Assembly (NCBI GenBank): GCA_021767745.1 | Contig: JAASSS010000005.1 | Coordinates: forward strand, 1-36,437 | Reading direction: 5' to 3' | DNA length: 36,437 bases | Source of the DNA: Pseudomonadota bacterium | GTDB lineage: Bacteria; Pseudomonadota; Gammaproteobacteria; UBA5335 | Part shown: positions 23,180 through 29,805 of the stretch, one piece after another | Position numbering within the stretch: the first letter of the stretch is position 1 | Layout: the number at the start of each line of letters is the position of its first letter | Notes under the pieces: generated by a model | Told to the model about the DNA's origin: nothing | Database searches by the model: none | Seen by the model: the letters and a program-made list of their open reading frames with translations, nothing else | Translations under genes and position numbers: made by a program

Positions 23180-24543
23180 GACATCAATTCCCGAGACAGA
23201 GAAGTGGAAGGAGCGGCGCCCTCGCGCACATCCGCGCGCAGCGACGCCTGACGCTCGGCCGTGAGCGGGAAGCCCCACATCAGCGCAACCGAAACCAGCT
23301 TGATCAGCACCGGACCGGCGCCGTAGAGCAACGCCAGCACCATCAGCGCGCTGCGCGTGTTGTCGGCATCGGTATCGAAGCCGACCAGGTCGAGCAGCGG
23401 ATAGGCCACGCCTACCGCCAACGCGAGGGCCAGCTTGGTGGCCATGCCCCAGAGTGCGAAATACAACCCGGCGCGCGAGGCCCCGCTGCGGACGGCGTCC
23501 TCGTCCACCACGTCCGCCTGCATCGCCGAGGGCAGCGCCAGATCCGCACCGACCGCCGCGCCGGAGAACAGACAGATGGCAAAAAACGCCCAGAACTGCC
23601 CGGGCTCCAGGAAGGGCACCCAGACGAATACCGCGCAGGTGTAGAGCATCGCCACGCACCAGACGCGGTGCTTGCTGAAGCGGCGGGCCGCCAGCAACCA
23701 GATCGGCAGGGCGAGAAAGCCGGTGCCGAAGTACACCAGCAGCAGCAGCCCGCTGGCCCGTTCATCGGCGCCGATGAAATGTTCGGCAAAGATGAGGAAC
23801 AGGCTGGCCGGCAGACCATTGGCGATGCCGTTCAGCAGATAGGCCAGCACCAGCCGCCGAAAGGGCGCGTTCTCCCGCAGCAGGCGAAGGCTGTCACGCC
23901 AGTCGGTCGCATCCGGCGCCGCCGAGGCGTCGGGCACCCGCCGCAGCAACCATAGACCGGCCAGCGGCAGCGACAGCGCCACCAACCAGAACACGGCCGC
24001 CAGCGCCTCGGCCCTGGAACCGCCGCTGGCCTGCACTGCAGCCGGCAGCACGATGCCCACCACGGTGCCGATGATCGCGAACGCCTGCGAGGCACCGTAG
24101 ATGCGCGTGCGCTGATGATAGTCGCCGGACAGCTCGGCGCCCCAGGCGTTGTAGGGCAGCGAGATCAGCGTCCAGGCCAACGTGGCCAGCAGCGTCCAGC
24201 CGAGCAGATGCGCCGCCCCGGGGTCCGCGGGCGGCTGGAACAGCTGCCACACGGCGAGTAGCAGCAGCGGGATACCGGCCACGATCCAGGGCCGACGGCG
24301 CCCCCAGCGGGTGGCGAGCCGATCGCTGAGGGTACCGATCAGTGGATCGGTACCCACATCCCACAGCCGGGCGATCAGCAGCACCGCGCCGACGATGCTC
24401 AGGCTCATGCCGAGGTCATCGCCATAGTAGGGCGGCAGGTAGATGAACAGCGGCACCGCCAGCACCGCCACCGGCAGCGAGGGCGCACCGTAAGCGCGCA
24501 GGATCGATCCAGGTACGGCCTGGCCGTTGGCATAGGCGCTCAT
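23176..24543 (-). CDS. MFS transporter of the GPH/MelB-MFSD2 type
   Basis: A 455-residue protein with about 12 hydrophobic segments. The ATG at 24543 (MSAYANGQAVPG) is used; the open frame continues upstream only as a shadow of the Cfa-like gene. Helix II shows RLWDVGTDPLIG, with Asp62 and Asp66 in the D-x3-D spacing of the Na+/H+ site of MelB, followed by the loop RWGRRRPWI. The same family (MFS_2) contains the animal lysolipid carrier MFSD2A as well as sugar symporters. Given neighbours that act on membrane lipids, a lipid or lysolipid substrate is a reasonable inference. It overlaps the upstream gene by TGATG and the DUF3833 gene by ATGA. Confidence 0.9.
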   Translation of the reverse strand: MSAYANGQAVPGSILRAYGAPSLPVAVLAVPLFIYLPPYYGDDLGMSLSIVGAVLLIARLWDVGTDPLIGTLSDRLATRWGRRRPWIVAGIPLLLLAVWQLFQPPADPGAAHLLGWTLLATLAWTLISLPYNAWGAELSGDYHQRTRIYGASQAFAIIGTVVGIVLPAAVQASGGSRAEALAAVFWLVALSLPLAGLWLLRRVPDASAAPDATDWRDSLRLLRENAPFRRLVLAYLLNGIANGLPASLFLIFAEHFIGADERASGLLLLVYFGTGFLALPIWLLAARRFSKHRVWCVAMLYTCAVFVWVPFLEPGQFWAFFAICLFSGAAVGADLALPSAMQADVVDEDAVRSGASRAGLYFALWGMATKLALALAVGVAYPLLDLVGFDTDADNTRSALMVLALLYGAGPVLIKLVSVALMWGFPLTAERQASLRADVREGAAPSTSLSRELMS

Positions 24544-25757
24544 CAGGGCGCCGTGAGCACGGTCTGCATCAGGTCCAGCCGGCCGGTGCGAAAGCCGGCC
24601 TGGCAGTAGGCGAGATAGGCCCGCCACATCCGCTGGAAGCGATCGTCCAGGCCCAGCGCGGTCAGCGCCTCGGCATGGGCGATGATCGCGCGGTCCCAGT
24701 CCCCAAGCGTACGGTCGTAATGCGGTCCATAGAAATGACGCTCGCCGGTACGCAGGCCGGCCGCCGCCGCCGCCTCGGCGAAGGCGCTGGGCGAGGGCAG
24801 CATGCCGCCGGGGAAGATGTAGCGCTGGATGAAGTCCGTGCCCTGCCGGTAGGCGGGGAAACTGGCCTCGTCGATGGTGATCACCTGCAGCGCAGCCCAT
24901 CCGCCCGGCCGCAGACACCGGCGCAGCCGGCTGAAGTAGGCACCCCAGAACTGCTCACCGACCGCCTCGAACATCTCGATCGAGACGATCCGATCGTATG
25001 TTCCGGCCTCGTCGCGATAGTCGCGATACACGAACTGCACCCGATCCGCGACGCCGGCGGCCTCGGCGCGCGCCTGCGCCTCGGCCAGCTGCTCGCGCGA
25101 CAGCGTAATGCTGGTCACGCGGCAGCCCGTGCGCTGGGCGGCGTATATCGCAAAGCCTCCCCAGCCCGAGCCGATTTCCAGCAGATGCTGCTCCGGCTCG
25201 AGCCGGAGCAGCGCCAGCATGTGCTCGTACTTCTCCAGCTGCGCCTGCGCCAGCGTGGTCTGCGCCTCCGGATAGATCCCGCAGGAATAGGTCATGGTGG
25301 GATCGAGCCACAACCGATAGAAGGCGTTGCCCAGGTCGTAGTGCGCGGCAATGTTGCGACGGCTGCCGCGGCGCGTGTTCGCCCGGCGTCGATGCAGCAG
25401 CCGGTTGAGCTGGCGCAGCACGAAGCTCGCCTGCAGGGCGGCGCCCAGCGACTGTTCGTTGCGGACCCCCCAGGTCAGCACGGCGGCCAGGTCGGGTGTA
25501 TCCCAGTCGCCATCCATGTAGGCCTCCAGCAGGCCGATGTCGCCGCCGAGCATCATCCGGCGGATCGCGCGTCGCCGGTGCAGCAACACCTCGGCGTGCG
25601 GACCGGGCGTATCGCCCGCGAACTGCTGCGCCTTGCCGTGACCGTCGCGCAGCGTCAGCCGGCCGACCGCGGCCTCGCGGATGCGCATGGCCAGCCGTCC
25701 GGCCAGCACGGGGGATGTTGCCGTCTCGGGGACGCCCTGAACGTCGGGTGCGGTCAT
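24543..25757 (-). CDS. Cyclopropane-fatty-acid-synthase-like SAM methyltransferase
   Basis: A 404-residue protein with the CFA-synthase layout: an N-terminal lipid-binding domain (about 20-130), HYDLGNAFYRLWLD (139-152), Cys159 in MTYSCGIY, the SAM motif LLEIGSGWGG (192-201) and Tyr347 in HYDRTL. Two classical positions differ. FEHVG is FEAVG (263-267), and the bicarbonate-site His of E. coli Cfa (His266) aligns to a non-His in LQVITI (290-295). These changes point to a relative that methylates unsaturated phospholipid chains without closing a cyclopropane ring. UfaM of furan-fatty-acid synthesis is the nearest idea. AGGAGG lies 9 bases before the ATG (25767-25772), partly within the DUF1365 stop region. 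Confidence 0.9.
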   Translation of the reverse strand: MTAPDVQGVPETATSPVLAGRLAMRIREAAVGRLTLRDGHGKAQQFAGDTPGPHAEVLLHRRRAIRRMMLGGDIGLLEAYMDGDWDTPDLAAVLTWGVRNEQSLGAALQASFVLRQLNRLLHRRRANTRRGSRRNIAAHYDLGNAFYRLWLDPTMTYSCGIYPEAQTTLAQAQLEKYEHMLALLRLEPEQHLLEIGSGWGGFAIYAAQRTGCRVTSITLSREQLAEAQARAEAAGVADRVQFVYRDYRDEAGTYDRIVSIEMFEAVGEQFWGAYFSRLRRCLRPGGWAALQVITIDEASFPAYRQGTDFIQRYIFPGGMLPSPSAFAEAAAAAGLRTGERHFYGPHYDRTLGDWDRAIIAHAEALTALGLDDRFQRMWRAYLAYCQAGFRTGRLDLMQTVLTAP

Positions 25758-25761
25758 CGCT

Positions 25762-26514
25762 TCATACCTCCTGCATCTGAAGCCGGTCGAACATCGGTGT
25801 GCCTCGCCACCAGAGCCTCAGCGCCTGCCAGTGAATGCCGGCGACCACCCGCAGGGTCTGCAGCGGCATCCGGGCCAGGGCCCGGGCCAGCTGCCAATCG
25901 TCCAGCGGCGCTGCCGCCCCCTGCAGACTTGCATGCAGGAGTGACATGCCGGCGACGCGATAGTCGATCTGCACGCCGATCCGCTTGCCCGGCAGCCGCA
26001 GGCGGAACTCGTAGGCACCCGCCAGCGGCAGGAAGGGGGAGACGAAGAAACGCTTCGGTGCCCGGTGGACCTCACGTTCGGCGCGCTCATCCCCATCGGT
26101 ACCAAGCACATAGGAATGGCGTTCACCGAACGTGTTGTGCACTTCGCACACGACCGCACGCAGCGCGTCCCGGGCGTCGCGGCAGTACCACACGGTCAGC
26201 GGGTTGAAGGCCTTCCCGAGCACGCGCGGCATGCACAACACCTCGATCCGGACGAGTTCGAAGGCGTGCCCGTGGCGCCGCAGCAGCGGCTCCAGCCAGG
26301 CGCGCGGCGTCGAGCCGTCGCCGGGGCCGAAGTCGCGATCGTGAAAGCTCAGCAGGTTCGTGCGGTTGTAGGAGAACAGGCGCAGGCGCCGCGCGGTCGT
26401 TGGTAGCCGGTCGACGTCCAGCAGCAGGTGGAACAGACGATAGCGGAACCGGTACGGCGACAGCCGCGGCCGCGCATGGACCACGCCGGTCCGATACAGC
26501 TGCCCGCCCTGCAT
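25762..26514 (-). CDS. DUF1365 family protein
   Basis: A 250-residue protein. The ATG at 26514 (MQGGQLYRTGVVHARP) is in the stop of the FAD gene (TGATG). Family hallmarks are HARPRLSPYRFRYRLFHLLLDVD, LFSYNRTNLLSFHDRDFG, CMPRVLGKAFNPLTVWYCRD, VVCEVHNTFGERHSY and KRFFVSPF. The enzymatic role is unknown in general. Such proteins nearly always sit beside an FAD-dependent amine-oxidase-like gene and a Cfa-like gene, as here. The conserved polar residues (His, Arg, Asn, Glu) suggest an enzyme or an acyl-chain-handling protein. It ends 4 bases before the Cfa-like ATG. Confidence 0.92.
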   Translation of the reverse strand: MQGGQLYRTGVVHARPRLSPYRFRYRLFHLLLDVDRLPTTARRLRLFSYNRTNLLSFHDRDFGPGDGSTPRAWLEPLLRRHGHAFELVRIEVLCMPRVLGKAFNPLTVWYCRDARDALRAVVCEVHNTFGERHSYVLGTDGDERAEREVHRAPKRFFVSPFLPLAGAYEFRLRLPGKRIGVQIDYRVAGMSLLHASLQGAAAPLDDWQLARALARMPLQTLRVVAGIHWQALRLWWRGTPMFDRLQMQEV

Positions 26515-27845
26515 CAGCCGGCCTCCGCCAGACCCAGGCTGCCGACCGATCGCGCCGCACGGCGCAATGGCACCACCTGCCCGCGCTCCCGCCAGGGCGC
26601 CTCGATGCCGAAGGCGCCGGCCACCGCCACCGCGGAACTCACGGCGTCTTCGTGGAAGCCGTAGCCGAAATAGGCGCCGCAGAACCAGGTCTGCCGATCC
26701 CCCTGCAACCGGTGCAGCATATGCTGGGCATGCAGCGCGCCGGTACGAAAGACCGGATGATCGTAGTGGTATTCGCCGACCACACACTCCGGTCGCGGCT
26801 CGTGCAGCGGATTCAGGCTGACGAAGTAGTCCCGCTGCGTGGGGAGGTTCTGCAGGCGGTTCATCCAGTACGTCACCGACACCCGTCGCTCGTCCGTGCT
26901 CGCCCTGTCGGCGAGGTAGTTCCAGCTCGACCACACGCGCCGGCGACGCGGCATCAGCGCCGTGTCGGTATGCAGCAGCACACGGTTCGGCTGGTAGCTG
27001 AAGGCGCCGAGCAGCTGGCGCTCCCAGAAGCTGCCATCCTCCAGCAGCGTCAGCGTCTCGTCGGCGTGGCAGGCGAGCACGATCCGATCGAAATCGTGCT
27101 CGCCGGCATCGGTGCGCACCCGCACCCCGCCCTGCTCACGCCGCACGCCGCGCACGGCTTCGCCCGTGGCGATGCGGCCGCGAAAATCCGCCCGCATCGC
27201 CTGGAGATATTCACGGCTGCCGCCCAGCACGGTCCGCCACTGCGGCCGGTCGTTCAGATCCAGCAGCCCATGGTTGTGGAAGAACTGCAGGAAGCTGCGC
27301 GCCGGGAAGTCGAGCATCACCGCGGTCGGGCAGGACCAGATGGCGGCGGCCATCGGCATCAGGTAGCGATCGATCATGGCCCGCCCAAACCGCCGCTCGA
27401 CCAGAAAGTCGCCCAGCGTCTGCTCGTCGATCGCGACATCGTCCAGCACCGCCCGGGCCTCGCGATTGAACCGCAGAATCTCGCGCAGCATCGACCAGTG
27501 GCTCGGCCGCATCAGGTTGCGACGCTGACCGAACAGGGTGTTTAGATCGCTGCCGGCGTATTCGATCGCGCCGTTGCCGATGCTGGCGCCAAAGGACATG
27601 TCGCTCGCCTGCGTCGGCACGCGAAGCTGCTCGAACAGGCCGCACAGGTTCGGGTAGTTGCGCTCGTTGTACACGATGAAGCCGGTATCGATAGACACCC
27701 GATGCCCGTCTTCCCGCACGTCCACCGTGTGCGCATGGCCGCCGATGCGCGGCTCACGCTCGAAGACCACCACCTCGTGTCGACGCTGCAGCAGCCACGC
27801 GGCCGTCATGCCCGCAGCACCGGAACCCACCACTGCAATCTTCAT
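26514..27845 (-). CDS. FAD-dependent amine-oxidase/desaturase-like protein
   Basis: A 443-residue flavoprotein. The N-terminal Rossmann motif is VVGSGAAGMTAAWLL (Gly7, Gly9, Gly12), followed by FEREPRIGGHAHTV, which binds the FAD ribose and pyrophosphate. The C-terminal FCGAYFGYGFHEDAVSSA closes the flavin site. The family (COG2907) is annotated as NAD/FAD-binding amine oxidase or desaturase. In the furan-fatty-acid pathway of Rhodobacter, UfaD is a desaturase working on methylated chains, and this protein could be a counterpart, though I cannot confirm homology. GAGGGT (27851-27856) precedes the ATG. It is the first gene of a five-gene operon with overlaps of 1-4 bases. Confidence 0.9.
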   Translation of the reverse strand: MKIAVVGSGAAGMTAAWLLQRRHEVVVFEREPRIGGHAHTVDVREDGHRVSIDTGFIVYNERNYPNLCGLFEQLRVPTQASDMSFGASIGNGAIEYAGSDLNTLFGQRRNLMRPSHWSMLREILRFNREARAVLDDVAIDEQTLGDFLVERRFGRAMIDRYLMPMAAAIWSCPTAVMLDFPARSFLQFFHNHGLLDLNDRPQWRTVLGGSREYLQAMRADFRGRIATGEAVRGVRREQGGVRVRTDAGEHDFDRIVLACHADETLTLLEDGSFWERQLLGAFSYQPNRVLLHTDTALMPRRRRVWSSWNYLADRASTDERRVSVTYWMNRLQNLPTQRDYFVSLNPLHEPRPECVVGEYHYDHPVFRTGALHAQHMLHRLQGDRQTWFCGAYFGYGFHEDAVSSAVAVAGAFGIEAPWRERGQVVPLRRAARSVGSLGLAEAG

Positions 27846-27870
27846 CCCGCACCCTCACGTGCTACGCAAA

Positions 27871-27878
27871 TTGTACAA
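27871..27878. promoter_or_regulatory. Isolated TTGTACAA palindrome in the operon leader
   Basis: A perfect 8-bp palindrome with the same core as the tandem operator. It lies between the predicted transcription start and the FAD-gene ATG. It could be an auxiliary site for the B12-binding regulator or a chance occurrence. Confidence 0.35.
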
Positions 27879-27922
27879 GCCGGCAGGCAAGGTGCTTCTG
27901 ATCCGGCCTCGTGTCGAAGGCG

Positions 27923-27951
27923 AGACTAGCAGTTGCACAACACCTGTACAA
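27923..27951 (-). promoter_or_regulatory. Predicted sigma-70 promoter of the FAD-DUF1365-Cfa-MFS-DUF3833 operon
   Basis: On the minus strand, TTGTAC (27946-27951) and TAGTCT (27923-27928) are separated by exactly 17 bases. The -35 lies inside the third repeat of the tandem operator, so a bound regulator would exclude RNA polymerase. The leader would be about 70 bases long. Confidence 0.5.
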
Positions 27952-27973
27952 GTATTGAACAAGATTTATTCAA
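27930..27973 (-). repeat. Four head-to-tail 11-bp repeats: candidate CarH/LitR operator
   Basis: Read on the minus strand, four contiguous 11-mers follow one another: TTGAATAAATC, TTGTTCAATAC, TTGTACAGGTG and TTGTGCAACTG. Each begins with TTG, and three fit TTGTnCA. Thermus CarH is known to bind tandem 11-bp direct repeats covering the -35 element, one DNA-binding domain per repeat. The geometry here is the same, and a CarH-like regulator is encoded 6.5 kb away at the other end of the cluster. Confidence 0.7.
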
Positions 27974-28097
27974 TGGCGACCGCTGTCACCGGCACGGATC
28001 GGACAGGCACGACGCACCGCCACCGCGGCGGGCGCCCGGGAATCAGACAGAGCAGGAGAGATACGGCGGCACCCAGAAGCGGGTATCGGCAGGACGG
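27974..28097. other. Rest of the gap between the beta-barrel gene and the FAD operon
   Basis: With the operator and leader this completes a 252-base intergenic region between two minus-strand genes. It is GC-rich and shows no coding frame, no RNA gene and no clear terminator for the beta-barrel gene. Confidence 0.5.
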
Positions 28098-28757
28098 CTA
28101 GAGGTAGTAGCTCAAGGCCAGCCCGAACAACTGGGTCTCGAGCGTCTCGCCGTCCTCGGCCTCGGTGCTAAGCAGCCGGTAGCGCAGGTCCAGACCCAGC
28201 GGCAGCCCGAAGGTGGTGAAGCGCACCTGCATCACAGCCTGCAGGCCCCAGCCGGGATCATCGACGTATTCATCGTCCGCGCCGAGCTCGCCATCGACCT
28301 GCCAGAGCCATTGCGCTTCGGCCCGCGCCGCGGTCTCCAGACCCCAGAGCCGGCCAAGCCACTGCACGCCAAAGGGACTGTAGGCGGCAGCGAGCTGCAA
28401 TTCCTCCTCGCCCAGCTCGGCCTCCTGATGGCGATAGCCGATGCCGGTGTAGACGCCGGCATCGGCGATCCCGAGCCGTCCGAAGCGATAGGCGGCCTCG
28501 GCATAGCGATCGTCGGCCGACGCGGCTTCACCGTCGCCCTCACCGATAAAGCCCTGCAGCTCGAGCTCACCGAACACGCCGCTCGGCTGCAGCTCGGTGA
28601 AGGCAAGCTGCGCCCCGACCAGATTCGCATCGCCGTCCCGCGGACCGCCATCGAAGCCGGCGTATTGATAGCCGGCGCCGATGCGGCCGCTGAAGTCGGC
28701 GAACACCGGCGCCGGCAACAGCAGCGCCGGCAACAGCAGCACCGTCCGGCGAGCCAT
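28098..28757 (-). CDS. Small outer-membrane beta-barrel protein (hypothetical)
   Basis: A 219-residue protein with a signal peptide (MARRTVLLLPALLLPAPVFA, cleavage after Ala20). The mature part alternates short amphipathic strands and acidic loops (RIGAGYQYAGF, YRFGRLGIADAGVYTGIGY, FGLPLGLDLRYRLLS) and ends in FGLALSYYL, the form of a last strand of an outer-membrane barrel, though with Leu rather than Phe/Trp at the end. About eight strands would fit. No family is recognised with confidence. The ATG at 28757 overlaps the purU stop (TGATG), so translation is coupled to purU. Confidence 0.78.
   Translation of the reverse strand: MARRTVLLLPALLLPAPVFADFSGRIGAGYQYAGFDGGPRDGDANLVGAQLAFTELQPSGVFGELELQGFIGEGDGEAASADDRYAEAAYRFGRLGIADAGVYTGIGYRHQEAELGEEELQLAAAYSPFGVQWLGRLWGLETAARAEAQWLWQVDGELGADDEYVDDPGWGLQAVMQVRFTTFGLPLGLDLRYRLLSTEAEDGETLETQLFGLALSYYL
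28711..28740 (-). repeat. Exact 15-bp tandem duplication in the signal peptide of the beta-barrel gene
   Basis: GCCGGCAACAGCAGC occurs twice in direct succession (plus-strand reading). It encodes the repeated LLLPA of the signal sequence. A copy-number change would keep the frame and alter only the length of the hydrophobic core by five residues. Confidence 0.75.
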
Positions 28758-29611
28758 CAGGCGAACACCACCGTCTTGTTGCCGTGCCGCAGCACGCGGT
28801 CCTCCAGGTGATATCTCAGCCCGCGGGCCAGCACGTTCTTCTCGACGTCCTGTCCCAGTGCGATCAGGCGCTCGACGGTATCGCCATGATGGATGCGAAC
28901 CACGTCCTGCTCGATGATCGGCCCGGCATCGAGCGCCTCGGTGACGTAATGGCAGGTGGCGCCGATGATCTTCACGCCGCGCTCGTACGCCTGGCGATAG
29001 GGATTGGCGCCGACGAACGAGGGCAGGAAGCTGTGATGGATATTGATGATCCGCCCCGAGAGCCGCGCGCACAGCGGCGGCGGCAGGATCTGCATGTAGC
29101 GCGCCAGCACCATCACGTCGGCCGCCAGCGCCTCGAAGATGCGCTCGATCGCCTCGAAGGCCTGCAGCCGCCTCTCGGCCGTCACCGGCACATGGTGGAA
29201 CGCCAGGCCAGCGGCCTCGACCTGTGCCGCCAGCAGCGTGTGATTGGATACCACGCCGACCAACTCGCCCGGCAGCGTGCCGCTGCGCCACCGGTAGATC
29301 AGGTCCGCCAGGCAGTGATCGGTGCGGCTGGCGAGGACCAGCACGCGCTTGGGCCGCGCGCTGTCATTGAGCTGCCAACGCATCGCGAAGGACCCGGCGA
29401 TCTCCTCGATCGCCGCGGCCAGCTCCTCGCGACTCGCCGCCAGGGTCGTCGCGTCGATCTCGTAACGCATGAAGAACCAGCCGGCGGCGGCGTCCGCATG
29501 CTGGCTGGCTTCGAGAATCGAGCCACCCAGCCGCGCGATCAGACCGCTGACTGCGGCGATGATGCCGATCCGGTCTGGGCAACTGGCAGTGAGGATGTAG
29601 CTGCGCCGCAT
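28757..29611 (-). CDS. purU: Formyltetrahydrofolate deformylase
   Basis: A 284-residue enzyme that hydrolyses 10-formyl-THF to formate and THF, balancing one-carbon pools. An N-terminal ACT domain (YILTASCPDRIGIIAAVSGL, residues 4-75) is followed by a formyltransferase-fold catalytic domain. The catalytic Asn-His set is in NIHHSFLPSF, and the loop Asp in LDAGPIIEQD. The ATG at 29611 (MRRSYILTASC) is chosen because the ACT domain begins at once. The open frame extends 44 residues further upstream but reads as Arg-rich noise. AAGGA sits very close to the start. Confidence 0.95.
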   Translation of the reverse strand: MRRSYILTASCPDRIGIIAAVSGLIARLGGSILEASQHADAAAGWFFMRYEIDATTLAASREELAAAIEEIAGSFAMRWQLNDSARPKRVLVLASRTDHCLADLIYRWRSGTLPGELVGVVSNHTLLAAQVEAAGLAFHHVPVTAERRLQAFEAIERIFEALAADVMVLARYMQILPPPLCARLSGRIINIHHSFLPSFVGANPYRQAYERGVKIIGATCHYVTEALDAGPIIEQDVVRIHHGDTVERLIALGQDVEKNVLARGLRYHLEDRVLRHGNKTVVFA

Positions 29612-29726
29612 GTCCTTGCGCCTGTGAACCCGCACCCTGCGGCGCCGGTCCCGGCCCTGCCGGGGTCGGTCGAATCGCCGTTGCGACCCGATGCGGCCAT
29701 CGGGGCAGCGCCGGGCGGAGAGAGAC

Positions 29727-29732
29727 ATTATC
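29727..29732 (-). promoter_or_regulatory. Possible -10 box (GATAAT) of the purU promoter
   Basis: On the minus strand CATGATAATGTC contains GATAAT in an extended TG context, 115 bases before purU. The -35 (GGCGTC at 17 bp) is poor. The same AT-rich spot reads TATCAT on the plus strand and might serve the divergent lipid-kinase operon instead. Confidence 0.35.
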
Positions 29733-29805
29733 ATGCCTGACATGCGCCCGACGCCCTGCCCCGCTTGCTGAACCCACCCCGTTCGAACCGCCGCGCGGGC
29801 GCCTC

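Noticed and set aside
18105-29611. Whole accessory stretch as a genomic island
   Set aside because: No integrase, tRNA, direct flanking repeats or transposase is seen at either end, so island status cannot be supported.
29612-29743. N-terminal extension of PurU
   Set aside because: 44 Arg-rich residues without similarity. The ACT domain begins directly at the ATG at 29611.
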